This document shows positions 1-10,950 of a DNA stretch of 64,000 nt, piece after piece. Made by a program: the position numbers and the translations under genes. This stretch comes from Phialophora verrucosa. Taxonomy: Eukaryota; Ascomycota; Eurotiomycetes; Chaetothyriales; Herpotrichiellaceae. Every line of letters starts with the position of its first letter. The stretch's first letter is position 1. The notes beneath the pieces were generated by a model. It was not told where the DNA came from. It was given only the letters and a program-made list of their open reading frames with translations, and ran no database searches. The stretch covers positions 3,038,001 through 3,102,000 of the forward strand of contig MSED01000003.1 in NCBI GenBank assembly GCA_002099365.1. Reading direction: 5' to 3'.

Positions 1-641
1 TGGCACTGCACTCAGGACCACACGCCCTTTGACGTCGCGGCTTGGCACGGCACCTTCTACCCCTACAAGTATGATCTGGCGCGGTTCTGCGTGCTTGGGA
101 ACGTCGCTTTTGATGAACACGACCCCAGCCTGTACGTGGTCTTGACGGTGCCGTCGCACCGCGAGCCCGGCACCGCCGTGTTGGACTTTGCGATCGTCCC
201 GCCCCGGTGGCAGGTCGCCGAGGATACATTCTGGCCGCCCTACTACCACCGGAATACGATGAGTGAGTTCTTCGCGCCGATCATCAGCGCGCAGGAACCA
301 AAGCACCCCTTCAATGAGGGGCGGGAATTCAAGCCTTTTGTCGCTGGCCTCCATCCCCCGATGACTACGCATGGTACGTACCAGATATGCCCCTTGATTA
401 TTGCGAGACGCACTTCGGTGTTGTTCTGTATTGTTTCGGTTTCCTGAACTGCACGATAGGAGCAACGGAAGAAGATTTCGAGAAAGCGCGCAACGCGGTC
501 TTGAAGCCCACGAAGGTGATGACCGATGGGCTCACCATCTTCCTGCTCGAGACTGAGTCGCCGCTCTACCTGAGCGACTGGGCAGTGAAGGCGGCGCTCA
601 AGAACCCAAGCGCAAAGCCTAAGAGGTCAACCAAGATTTAA
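1..641 (+). CDS. Homogentisate 1,2-dioxygenase-like protein, 3' part only
   Basis: The gene enters from the left edge, so start and N-terminus are missing. CDS is 1..373 joined to 460..641; the intron starts GTACGT and the join restores the family reading MTTHG-ATEEDFEKA. The opening residues DHTPFDVAAWHG and YPYKYDL, then PPYYHRN and MSEF, are the conserved C-terminal half of homogentisate dioxygenase, the ring-opening enzyme of tyrosine/phenylalanine breakdown. The likely iron ligands remain: His of YYHRN, Glu of MSEF and His of TTHG. The stretch after MSEF departs from the usual MGLI loop and the C-terminus is short, so this may be a paralogue with another aromatic substrate rather than the main HmgA. 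It converges on the DUG2 gene, with 228 bp between stops. Confidence 0.85.
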
Positions 642-869
642 AGCCCTGAGCGCGGTGATGTGGTGGCGCTGAGGTTTCTTCGACCCCTTCTCTTGGTGGT
701 CATGTGGTTGGAATCTGAGATGCCGTGGATTTTTCTGATCGACCGGTTCAAGCTGGGCTCTGCCCATGTTTTCTTCATTGTACATGATGAACAACTTGTC
801 AACATCAAGTGCCCGCAGATTCTTGCCTCTTATTCTGTTCCCGGCTCGTAAAGTACCATGCGTTCCCAT

Positions 870-3791
870 TCACAGTCTGGCGAAGATTCTTTTCAGTACC
901 TCCCGTCCCTTGTACAAATTTTCCACTCTCATCCTCTCGTTGTCCAGATGAGCATTGTCGCTCGCCTGTCCCATCGGAAACATTGCCGCCGGGGCCTTGA
1001 ATTCGTGCTCGAGGAATGAGATTGCGGGAATGCTGCCGCCCTCGCGGATGAATAGTGGCTCACGCGGAAGTGCCGAAGGTGGGAAAGAACCAGTAGCCGC
1101 TAGTGAGGATGCGCGTCTATGGGAGGGACGGCTAGGTGTGGAGGTGGATGAGGAGTTCGGATAAAATGGGTTCTTGTTAGCCGTGGGAGACCTCGGAGAC
1201 GAAGGGGTAGGTGCAGGGGCAGGTCGAGATGGCGTAGATGAATTGCCCTTGATGTCATCGGCTATCTTAAATGCTCGTTGAGATACTGCAACGTCGGGAT
1301 TCCATATATCTACGATGGCGTCTTTGAGAGCCTCGTAGATCTCGCTTCTCACATCTGCAAGCCATGGATCCGCCTTTGATGTGATGGCGACAGTGAGATT
1401 GTTGGTGCTCTGCAGCTTGGCGAACTCGTCCTGTATGTACCGTGTCAAGGACTGCGCAATCTGTTCGGCTGTCTGAGATGGCACGATCCTGATCGACAGT
1501 GTTGCTTTCGCGGATCCAGATATTGTGACAGCTGTCTTTGCCTCGGGTACTTCGATGCGATGTACTGTCAGATTGGGGTATCTCCAGCGCTGCATAAGTG
1601 ACATAGCAAAAGATTTCTCGTTCCTGATTTCTGGATGCCCAGGCAGGAGTGATGAAGTGATTGAAGTGTAGCTCTCTACCTCGTCCTCGGAGAGTTCATC
1701 CACGCTGTCGTAGAAGCCCGGAATAGTGATTTTGGTGCCAGATGGACCAACCAACGTGGCGAGGAGGACTGTGAGGTCCTTGAGTGGTTCGTGCTGTACG
1801 GACTTTCCGTCCATACCAGAGTGCAGGTCTGGCTTGTTCGATGAAACGGTGATGCTTGCGTGGATGACACCCCGCATACCAAACGTGAGGCAGGGAATAT
1901 GGTCATCAAGCCAATAGCTGTTGGATAGCAGTATGAAGTCAACAGGGCCTATAGCGTCGTGGGCAGATTCAACTGTTTTGCGGAAACCCCGAGAGCCAGC
2001 CTCCTCATCACCTTCGATGAGAAAGGTCACGTTGCACGACAACGTGCCATTTTGGACAAGGTCTGCCACAGCATAGATGGCGGCCAGTATGGGGCCTTTG
2101 TTATCGGTCACGCCGCGACCATAGAGAAAGCTACTCAGGGGTTGCAGGACAAATGGGTCACCATACCATGTCGGACTTGGATTGCTCGGGTCGTATTCGG
2201 CATCGACAACATCGTAGTGCCCGTAGAATAGGATGGACCGGGTTGAGGCTGAAGGGGTTGACGCCGGAAACTTGGCCAACAGAATGGGATTGACACCTTG
2301 CTGGGGTGAGAAGAGGTGCGTGTTGGCACCGAAAGTGTTGCATTTCTTGCGCAGGAATGTCACAGCTTCATGGCAATCACGAACATATGTCGGCGCTGAT
2401 GCCACTGTGCGAAAAGCGACAAATTCTCGCAGAGTGTTGACGAGCTCATCTAATCACAATCAGCAAACACCACCGAGGTATAAATTGCCAGCATTCTCAC
2501 CGTTGCTTCTTGCAGATGCGGCATTGGATTCGTCAGAGCCAGCTCGGCTGCCCCAGAAAGAGACGAGGCAATCATTGCCGCCCGAAACGAGAACGTCGTG
2601 GTCAGGAGTAGTTGTTGTTCCCAAAGCGAGGATCTTGCCTTTCGCGGCCTGCCACGACTCTGTCTCCATGAAATGGTCATTGTATCGCTGGAAGGGCGTC
2701 AGTCACTGCTACCGTTCTTGATTTACGGTTCTTACCTTGATCCATCCTTCACTTGTCCCGCACACGATACTTTCTGTGCTCAAGATGATCTGGCTCACAT
2801 CACCGTGTCCCACTTGTAACCTTTGGACAAGTTGATTTGATGCAAGATTGTAAATATTGGCGGTGCCATCCGACAAGCCGGCATAAAGAAACAAGCCCCG
2901 GTATGAGAGGCTCAGGACACTCAGTTCTGGAGTCTTGAACTTGGTAATTTGCGTGGGTCCGGAAGAAGACAGGTTGTCGAGCATCCAGAGTTTGATGGTT
3001 CCGTCGCCTCCTCCGGTAATGAGGACTTCTTCATCCTTGTCGCGGGCGCATACGCCTTTTACCAATAGCGTGCTGTAGATGTAGCTCTTGTGAGCATATG
3101 GGAGGTAGTTTTGGCTGGGAACCGTCAAGACGCGGCCGCCCAGATCACTAGTTGAACCATCTTCATCCGAGATTGCATTGGTTATGCCTCCAGGGCCGAG
3201 CGAGTCAAAAAACCGGTGCTTCCGGGAGCCCGGCGAGAATGTCACCGGCGACTTGAACCCAGTCTCTGGGCTGATCCTGTACCACTGGATGCTGGAATTC
3301 TGGGCGCCCCAAAACAGTGTGTGAGTCGTCAACGAATGAGCGGAGCAGAAGACATCGCCAATATCGAAGTGCGAATATAATGAGTACAGCCTCTGCAAGG
3401 ACTCTGTGCACCAGATGTTCACAACCGAGTCAGCGCCAGTCGAGAAAAGGAGGGTTCTGTCCTCGGATAGCACTAGGCTCAGCACGCTTTCTTTGTGCGC
3501 AGATACAGAGGCTAGCAGCTCATAGGTTTCGAGTGACCAAACCACGATGTTGCCCCCTTGAGTCCCAGCGAAGAGAACATCATCATCGATTGCGAGAGCC
3601 TGGACACTGCCGGGGGCGTTAACTCGATGGATTGGGTGTTTCACGGCGTCGGATGTAACTGAGGTAGAGGGCGCTTCCTCAGCATCGGGATTCGTGTCCT
3701 CATCTGAGTCGTCAAGACCCTGCGGTTCTCTCGACAAATGCGGGTTAGGGTTGAGGAAACCATTCTGCTTGACACGGTCAGAGGAGGCCAT
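870..3791 (-). CDS. DUG2: Glutathione degradosome subunit DUG2 (WD40 + M20 peptidase)
   Basis: Three exons: 3791..2736, 2687..2501 and 2449..870, with introns of 48 and 51 bp, giving 940 aa. The N-terminal half carries WD40 repeats (for example VLFAGTQGGNIVVWS and VLITGGGDGTIKLW). The C-terminal half is an M20 metallopeptidase: YGHYDVVDA gives the first His and Asp ligands, GRGVTDNKG the bridging Asp, EGDEEAGS the catalytic Glu, and AHLDNER near the end the last His. WD40 fused to M20 is the signature of Dug2, which works with Dug1 and Dug3 to degrade cytosolic glutathione outside the gamma-glutamyl cycle. Both joins keep frame and restore conserved sequence (GWIK-RYND; ARSN-DELV). It is divergent from the Ntn hydrolase gene upstream. 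Confidence 0.93.
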
Positions 3792-4257
3792 AGAAAAGAG
3801 ACTGCCAACGAAACAATTTGACCGTCAAGGAGGACAAGGGAAGGGGTTGGCAGGATGGTTGGTTGTCGAGCTTACCCGCGTCTTGTGGACAATAGGCGTC
3901 GGATTTGGGCGCCCGCTGGACCCTGATTCGCCGATCTGGCACATCTTAAGCGGCGACTCCAGGTAAACGCGGCCTAGGTCTCTGCGCCTGGGAGCCCCCC
4001 AAAAACTCTTCTTCCGTCTTACTTTACAAGTCCATGAAATAGCATCATCACTCTGACATTGGATTCATATTGTCGACACCTCAGATGGAAGCGGAAGCAT
4101 ACACACCGCTCGGCCTGACTCACTGACCAGATCCACGGATTCCGATCACCGGCCAGTCAGTTGCCGATGGCGTGATTCGAGACTCAGATCGCGCGCCTGA
4201 CAACCATAACTGAACCTCATCTCGACTTTCTAACAATAGTACATACTCAGTACAGAC
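3792..4257. promoter_or_regulatory. Divergent intergenic region, DUG2 / Ntn hydrolase
   Basis: 466 bp between two start codons on opposite strands, so it must hold both promoters. No convincing coding sequence was seen. A specific binding site cannot be named from reading alone. Confidence 0.5.
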
Positions 4258-5793
4258 ATGAAAATGCCTCCTCAGAAAACATCAAATCTTGGTCCATTCA
4301 CGCCAACACTGATTCTCCATGGCGGCGCTGGCGCCCTTTCTCGTGCCAACCTCCCTCCGGAGCTTTGGGTACGATACCGTGACTCCCTTGCCGAATACCT
4401 GACGGTGACGCGAGAGCTACTTGACTCCGGCGCCTCCGCGCTCGATGCTGCCTGTCATGCTGTTACACTGCTCGAAGACGATGTTTTGTTCAACTGCGGA
4501 CGAGGGTCGGTGTTCACAGAAAAAGGCACCATCGAAATGGAAGCAAGTGTCATGGTTTGTTCCGTCGATCCAGCAGGGCCTCCCGCGGGGGGCATCAAAC
4601 GTGGTGCTGCTGTCAGTCTCATCCGGAACACGAGACATCCCATTCTTTTGGCCAAGGAAGTGCTGGTGACAGCTGACGGGGAAGACGGATTGGGCGGCAC
4701 AAGTACCATGCATTGCCATCTGAGCGGCAGAGACGTTGAGGAATGGGGATGGAAAGAAAAGGCACTTGAGAAGAAGCCGGATCGTTGGTTCTGGACACAG
4801 CGGCGATGGGAGGAGCATAGAAGAGGCCTTAATCGTGGCACCTCTTACTCTTTCGCCGATCTCATTTCATCAGTCGATCCTTTGTCAGATCGGATCCAAG
4901 GCGACGAGGACGGTCTGGACGGAGTGAAGGAAATTCCCAGCCAAGGCACTGTTGGAGGAGTGTGTCTAGATTCCTGGGGCAACCTGGCTGTTGCAACTTC
5001 GACCGGAGGATTGACAAACAAGAAAGCCGGCAGAATAGGTGATACGCCCACCGTAGGCGCTGGGTTTTGGGCCGAAGCCTGGCACGAAGATACGTACAAC
5101 AACGCCAACATCTTGTTCGTCCAAGGCTCGCAGCCATCGGGGCAGTCTCTATCCGACTTAGGCAGGAGAATGCCCGTTCTAGACCAAATCTGGACGCATA
5201 CCAGCAGCCTCTTGGGATCCTGCCTCGCTGGGACCGAACCGGAAATATCACTACGGCACCATCAAGAAGAAGGTCCTCCTCCAGCCTACACCGCCGCACC
5301 CACCGCGGTGTACCGTGCTTACAAATCACCTCCCTCCCCCAGTCTGTGTTGTGCTCCCAGTCGACAGCCGATTCGCCAACGTCGTCGCGCAGTTGCGATG
5401 AGCGGCACGGGCAATGGTGATTCATTTATTCGAGTGAATGCCTGCCGCACAGCCGCCTCAATATGTCGCCTGGACTATCCGTCACCCCCGCTCACTGATG
5501 CAGTTAGGGTCATCGCTGGGCAACAGGGCGAGTTACAGCGCTCGGCGGGCGATCGATGGGGAAAGACGGGAGAGGGCCAGGGTGGAATTATCGGGATCGA
5601 AGTTGTGAGTGAAGAGGAACTGGAAAGCGTCCGTGGCGGCAAAGAAGGTGGTGATTCGAAGTCGTCGAAGAAGAAGCAAGGACGCGTTGTTTTCGACTTC
5701 AACTGCGGAGGACTGTTCAGAGCGTATTATGAAGCTGACGAGGACAGTGGGACCGAAAAGCCGAAGGTCATGGTATTCAAGGAGGAGTACTAG
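4258..5793 (+). CDS. Asparaginase / isoaspartyl peptidase / taspase-like Ntn hydrolase
   Basis: Single exon, 511 aa. LILHGGAGAL at residues 18-27 is the start of family T2 (L-asparaginase, isoaspartyl peptidase, taspase). The proenzyme cleavage site and nucleophile lie in SQG-TVGGVCLD, where Thr231 would become the new N-terminal catalytic residue. STGGLTNKKAGRIGDTP is the conserved substrate pocket, and MSGTGNGDSFIR further on is the usual glycine-rich segment. The protein is longer than plant-type asparaginases (about 320 aa) because of low-conservation insertions around residues 320-400, which is more like fungal threonine-aspartase relatives. Likely role: hydrolysis of asparagine or isoaspartyl peptides, or specific processing after Asp. 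The choice between these cannot be made from sequence. No signal peptide; cytosolic. Confidence 0.85.
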   Translation: MKMPPQKTSNLGPFTPTLILHGGAGALSRANLPPELWVRYRDSLAEYLTVTRELLDSGASALDAACHAVTLLEDDVLFNCGRGSVFTEKGTIEMEASVMVCSVDPAGPPAGGIKRGAAVSLIRNTRHPILLAKEVLVTADGEDGLGGTSTMHCHLSGRDVEEWGWKEKALEKKPDRWFWTQRRWEEHRRGLNRGTSYSFADLISSVDPLSDRIQGDEDGLDGVKEIPSQGTVGGVCLDSWGNLAVATSTGGLTNKKAGRIGDTPTVGAGFWAEAWHEDTYNNANILFVQGSQPSGQSLSDLGRRMPVLDQIWTHTSSLLGSCLAGTEPEISLRHHQEEGPPPAYTAAPTAVYRAYKSPPSPSLCCAPSRQPIRQRRRAVAMSGTGNGDSFIRVNACRTAASICRLDYPSPPLTDAVRVIAGQQGELQRSAGDRWGKTGEGQGGIIGIEVVSEEELESVRGGKEGGDSKSSKKKQGRVVFDFNCGGLFRAYYEADEDSGTEKPKVMVFKEEY

Positions 5794-6543
5794 GATATGG
5801 GCTAACTGTGTGGTTTGAGGAAGTAGATGGGCAAAGATCACAGGATTGACGACGGTGGATGCATATCTGGTTGGATGCGTTCTATGACTTAGGGACAATC
5901 TGCTGAGCCAGTTTGGATAGAATGAAACGGCCGCTGGTTGAAAAATCCCATTTCTTCGACACGGCCACTCCCAGCAGCGCTCGGTGCTGCCTGCTATGAC
6001 CCGCTAAGTGTGTTCGGTTCTCACCCCAGTTGCACTGGCTCTTTATAAATGCTGGCACTGTCTCCTGCACCCTGTTTCCAGTATCCCCATGCTAAAATAA
6101 TAACCTTGCCACCGTCATTGTCGCGTGATGGAGTGGCTCAAATTTATCCAGTCGCCTTTGTGTCCAGGGTCCTTCCTGTCACTAGGGCCGCTTGCTTTGG
6201 GTTGACAAAGACTTCGTTGCCCCATTCGGGTTGTTTCCTTCCCCACAGCCGTAGAAGCACAAAAACTCGAAGTTCTGGTCCGGTGCTTCGCTATATGCTT
6301 GACCCAGCATCCGGTTTGCAGACCACCTCAAGATCAGGCCGTGGTGCGCTACCACGCCGGCACATCCCATAGAGCCCTGAACAAAAGGAGGGACGTTTGC
6401 GCGTCGGCGACTGTCTCGGTCTAAGCGAGGGGTGATGTGCGCTCAGAACATATCTCAATTGAAGTTTAGAACTCCAAGGTTCTCTTCATGGCGTCATATA
6501 TTCCTGGAGCACAATTAGCCTGTCTCGCCCTGCCGAGGTTCGC
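5794..6543. other. Convergent intergenic region, no gene seen
   Basis: 750 bp between two convergent stop codons. It contains only short, compositionally unremarkable open frames and presumably holds both 3' UTRs. No repeat or RNA gene was recognised. Confidence 0.5.
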
Positions 6544-7692
6544 CTAGAACTCACTCGTTATATCTGGAATATTGAACTTCTCAAATATTAACCCAGGATG
6601 CGTACTCCAGCCCGTGACTCTTGCCACAGGCGCTTCAAGCCTGAGAAAGGCGCCTTCTTGAATACTTGCAGCGACCTCTGCGCCTACGCCAGCGTTGTAC
6701 ATGCTCTCGTGCACCACGACTGCTCGGCCGGTCTTATTGACGCTTTCCATGATCGTCGCCCGATCCCAAGGGTATATCGCTCTAAGATCGACAAGTTCGA
6801 TGGACAGGCCTTTGATCTCCCTCTCTAGAGCTTCAATCGCGGCTGAGCAGAGGTAAAGTGGTTGGCCGTATGAGACGACTGTGAGATCCTTGCCCGTTTT
6901 CAGGACCTCGGCCTTGTCGAGTGGTAAAGTGTATGGGTCTCGCGGGACAAATTCCTCTGCTGCGCGATATAGGACTTTCGGTTCCATGAAGATGACTGGA
7001 TCATGCGAGTCCAGGATCGACGCCGTCAGAAGCCCCTTGGCTTGACTTGGTGATCGGGGCATCACCACTCGCAAACCCGGGATATGCGTGAATAGCGACT
7101 CCGGGCTTTGTGAATGGTATAAAGCACCGTGTCCGACGCTCCCACATGGCATTCGGACGACAAGGCCTCCGCAATGTCCACCTGTCCCGCCTTCCCGGTA
7201 TCGAAATTTAGCAGCTTCGTTGACCAACTGATCGAAGGCTGGGTAGACATAATCTGCAAACTGAATCTCTGCGATGGGTTTCATGCCCTCGGCTGCACAG
7301 CCAATGGCAAACCCCACGATTCCTTGCTCAGATAGCGGCGTGTTGAAGACTCGGCTTGTTCCAAATTCGTCGCTCAGCCCCTTTGAACATCGAAAGACAC
7401 CGCCAAACGCGACATCCTCTCCAAAGAGAAGCACATTTTCGTCGGTTTTCAGGGCGTGATGCAAAGAAGCATTGATTGCGCCATGGAGATTCACCCAGTC
7501 GACTGGAGCATCTTGCGAGAGACCCAAAGCTGACCGGGCACTGGTTTGTGATTGGTGTAGAATGGCTGTCTTTTTGAAGTCGATGGGTTTGTTTAGTTGG
7601 GCGGTTGAGGGTGCTTGACTTGCATGACGAAGCTGTATTCGTACTCGCTTGAGTGTCTTGAGAAGAGAGCTGCTCCTCCGGCACGCAAACAT
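6544..7692 (-). CDS. Branched-chain 2-oxoacid dehydrogenase E1 beta subunit, mitochondrial
   Basis: Single exon, 382 aa, started at the ATG at 7692 (MFACRRSSSLL), which gives a basic, Ser-rich mitochondrial presequence. An in-frame ATG 70 codons upstream would add sequence that looks like 5' UTR. The body is a complete transketolase-type beta subunit: FGEDVAFGGVFRCS, NTPLSEQGIVGFAIG, EIQFADYVYPAFDQ, and the C-terminal transketolase domain with RVTGWSTHPG. GGVFRC and the FRYREGG region are closer to branched-chain E1-beta (BCKDHB) than to pyruvate E1-beta. It would pair with E1-alpha elsewhere in the genome to decarboxylate the 2-oxoacids of valine, leucine and isoleucine in the matrix. Confidence 0.92.
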   Translation of the reverse strand: MFACRRSSSLLKTLKRVRIQLRHASQAPSTAQLNKPIDFKKTAILHQSQTSARSALGLSQDAPVDWVNLHGAINASLHHALKTDENVLLFGEDVAFGGVFRCSKGLSDEFGTSRVFNTPLSEQGIVGFAIGCAAEGMKPIAEIQFADYVYPAFDQLVNEAAKFRYREGGTGGHCGGLVVRMPCGSVGHGALYHSQSPESLFTHIPGLRVVMPRSPSQAKGLLTASILDSHDPVIFMEPKVLYRAAEEFVPRDPYTLPLDKAEVLKTGKDLTVVSYGQPLYLCSAAIEALEREIKGLSIELVDLRAIYPWDRATIMESVNKTGRAVVVHESMYNAGVGAEVAASIQEGAFLRLEAPVARVTGWSTHPGLIFEKFNIPDITSEF

Positions 7693-8409
7693 TGTGAATG
7701 CCCGAGAGATGTTCTTGTCTAGAGGTCGGCGAGAATGAAGAGGAAACGTACAGTGTTTTGAAGTCCTTCTAGTCCTGGTGGGAAATGATGCCGAGGATAA
7801 CCGCGCCCGGTCAGCTAGTGCCACCCTGCCGATGCCGGTCCGACCAAGACTGCAGTCTCCAGGTCGTGTACTCGTCCGTAGCCAACTAGCAAGCTCGTGC
7901 AAGTTGCCCTGCTAGGATTGGCCTCTGGGGCCCATGACCCGATCCTGTGCTAATAGCCCAAGGCGGGCACGCGGGATGTCGAATCAATAGAGCTCTGCTC
8001 AAGTACACCGTCCTCGTCATCCGTTGATAATAAGCTTCATAGTGCATCAAATAGCCATCGAAAGGCTGGAATCGTGGCTGATTACGGAGTAGACGGCCGC
8101 TTCTTGATACCCCGAAGTCCTGTAATACTTACGAAAGCCATTTCACAAGCCTTCCATTGTTGTCCGCACCGCCGCCTGCTCCGCCAATCATTCATCTCTC
8201 TACCTATACCTTTCATAGTCCCACATCTCTACATTAACCCAGCCCACTTTGTACAGATCAACGACAGATTCAGATCAATACACATTGGTTTTGACCTGAC
8301 GTGTCACCCGAATCACAGCGACTGAACGGGATACGAAACGACGGAAGAGAAAGGAAGCTCATACCTGTGGTCAAAATGTCAAAGTCGAACTCTCAGCTTT
8401 GATCGCAAC
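7693..8409. promoter_or_regulatory. Divergent intergenic region, BCKDHB / MAM3
   Basis: 717 bp between two divergent starts, so 5' UTRs and promoters of both. The part nearest the MAM3 start is rich in C/T runs and CTCTAC-like tracts, as is common just upstream of filamentous-fungal start codons. No gene was seen. Confidence 0.45.
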
Positions 8410-10735
8410 ATGAACATACGAACCACGAACTCCTACCTGGCCCGGCGGCCCCTGGTTCTGGGTCTCGCAAAAGTCCTCTTCCTTTCACTCGGACGATTAC
8501 CCCTTATACAAGCCGCGCCACTCCTCGCAAGAGACCTGTTCTCCGCGGCCGACGAACCAGAGCCAAAATCTCCAGATGATCCAAGCCTATGGATATACTT
8601 GACTGTCGCAGCGGTACTGGTGCTGCTGGGGGGCGCGTTCGCGGGGTTGACAATAGCTCTGATGGGTCAGGTGAGTGCAAGAGACTCCGGGATCACAATA
8701 CAGATTCTGATACTCGCTTATAGGATGAGATATACCTCCAGGTTATAAAAGATTCTGGTGAGGGTAAAGAGAGGACACATGCTGCAAAGGTGCTCAAATT
8801 GCTCCGTAGTGGGAAGCATTGGGTTCTTGTCACCCTGTTATTGAGCAATGTCATCACAAACGAGACCTTACCTATCGTGCTGGATCGGTCACTCGGTGGT
8901 GGATGGCCTGCTGTATTGGGCTCGACTGTTCTTATCGGTATGTCCTACCCATCTCATCTCCATACATCGAGGCCCTGTGCTAACGATGTTCAGTCATCTT
9001 CGGCGAAATTGCCCCTCAGTCCGTCTGCGTTCGTTACGGTTTGCCAATTGGCGCTTTCATGGCACCATTTGTCCAGGGCCTCATGTGGCTCCTTGCGCCC
9101 GTTGGATGGCCGACCGCGAAGCTTCTGGATTACCTTCTGGGAGAAGATCATGGAACCACGTACAAGAAGGCGGGATTGAAAACACTCGTCTCCCTGCATA
9201 GGAGCTTGGGGGAAGCCGGACAACAACTCAATGCGGACGAGGTGACCATTATTAGTGCAGTTCTGGATCTCAAGGACAAGCCTATCGGAAGCATCATGAC
9301 TCCCATGGACGACGTTTTCACTTTGTCGCTCGACGATGTCCTTGATGAGGCCACAATGGACGAGATTCTGTCCCAGGGCTATTCCCGAATACCTATCCAC
9401 CATCCAGACAATGACTCCAATTTTGTCGGCATGCTGCTTGTGAAGATGCTCATCACCTATGATCCGGAAGACGCTAAACCGGTCCGAGACTTCGCTCTAG
9501 CTACCCTTCCAGAAACTCGTCCTGACACAAGCTGTCTTGACATTGTCAACTTCTTCCAGGAGGGCAAATCTCATATGGTGCTTGTGTCCGAGTATCCCGG
9601 CGAGGACCATGGCGCGATTGGCGTGGTGACGCTTGAGGACGTGATTGAAGAGCTGATTGGCGAGGAAATCGTGGACGAATCCGATGTCTTTGTTGACGTC
9701 CACAAAGCCATCCGCCGGTCAATGGCAGCGCCGATTAGGCGCATTCCAAAGACTTTCATCCTTCCTGATGAGCCCTCCACAGTCAACGGCGGAGCTCAAG
9801 ACCTAGTCGACATCAATGAAAGCGAAATACTCTCGCCCGATGACCTTCAGCGGGCCAAGACGGCCGATAATCCACCAAAGAAGAAGGAACTTGGGGGCGC
9901 CAGGAGGCGCTCAAGTGCAAACAGTGTGGGTGGAGATAGTAAAGCTGGGCGGAGAACTGCGAGCACAGATGAGATCAAGGAGCACCTGAAGCATCTTGGA
10001 CCCTCCAACTTGGCCAGCAGGCCGCGGACCACGAGATACAACACAGTAAAGATCAAGCCTGGCACCGCCACCACGTCGAAGCTTGATGGCCGGCACACTC
10101 CCGCCCGCCGCATATCAGAAACTGCCTCAGAGTATCAGAGCGGCATGGGAGAAGGATTGCTCAGCTCTGGTGGTAAAAACGCCAGCGGTGGCGTGCAAGC
10201 CTTGAAGCAGGGTTATGATACCATGTCGGGCTCGCCGAATGAAAGAAGACCGCAAAGCGCGAACAAAGCAGTCCAAGCAGGACCGCCGCTGGAAGAACAT
10301 TCCGACAACAGTGGAACTTCTGCCCAAGATATAAACCAGGAACGGCCGTCAGCCAGAACCATGGAGAGCCAAAGCACCATAGGCAGCTTACCCGACTCCC
10401 GGCAGCAGTCAAGGAGCCCCTATTACCATCACAAAGGCCCTGCCAGAAGTGGTAGTATCACGGAAAACATTGTCGACACCAATGGATTCCGGAAGGTCGT
10501 GCTTGAGATGACATCGAGCAGCGAGTCGAACGAGGAGGAGGACAATTCGGGGGCTAACAAGGGACAGCATTCTTATGATGACAGCAGAAACTCCTCCACG
10601 ACAAAACTTCGAGGCGGTAACCAAGACAAACCCAGCGACCATCCCGACGATGGCTCGAAGAAGAAAAAGCGCCGGAGACGGAAGCATGGGCGCGGAAACG
10701 GCAAGGGAGAACGCCAGCCACTGTTAGGCGACTAG
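8410..10735 (+). CDS. MAM3: MAM3/CNNM-type membrane protein with CBS pair
   Basis: Three exons, 8410..8670, 8724..8937 and 8994..10735; 738 aa. A signal-like hydrophobic N-terminus is followed by a DUF21 (CNNM) transmembrane domain, with a helix at about residues 60-85, LLRSGKHWVLVTLLLSNV, and IFGEIAPQSVCVRYG. Next come two CBS motifs, the first near PIGSIMTPMDDVFTL and the second ending GVVTLEDVIEELIGEEIVDE. About 300 C-terminal residues are polar and probably disordered, ending in a Lys/Arg block. Yeast Mam3 is a vacuolar CNNM homologue linked to metal (Mn, Mg) handling and mitochondrial morphology; animal CNNMs handle Mg2+. Both splice junctions restore conserved text (ALMGQ-DEIYLQV; STVLI-VIFGEIAP). 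Confidence 0.93.
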
Positions 10736-10950
10736 TAGAGCTGGTGGCCCTGGTGGAGAGTGACAACAGCAGGTTGACACTGTTGAGTTGAATATCAGCA
10801 TCATGTTTTTCTCAATAATGACCCTCATCAAGGACCGTCGGATACGGGAGAGCTTCGAGCTCGGGTTGGGCAGGCTCAATGGCAGAGATAAAATGTATTC
10901 ACTTATTGAGGGGACCGGGTCTGGCAGGACGTTATTGACGCAGCTCATTG

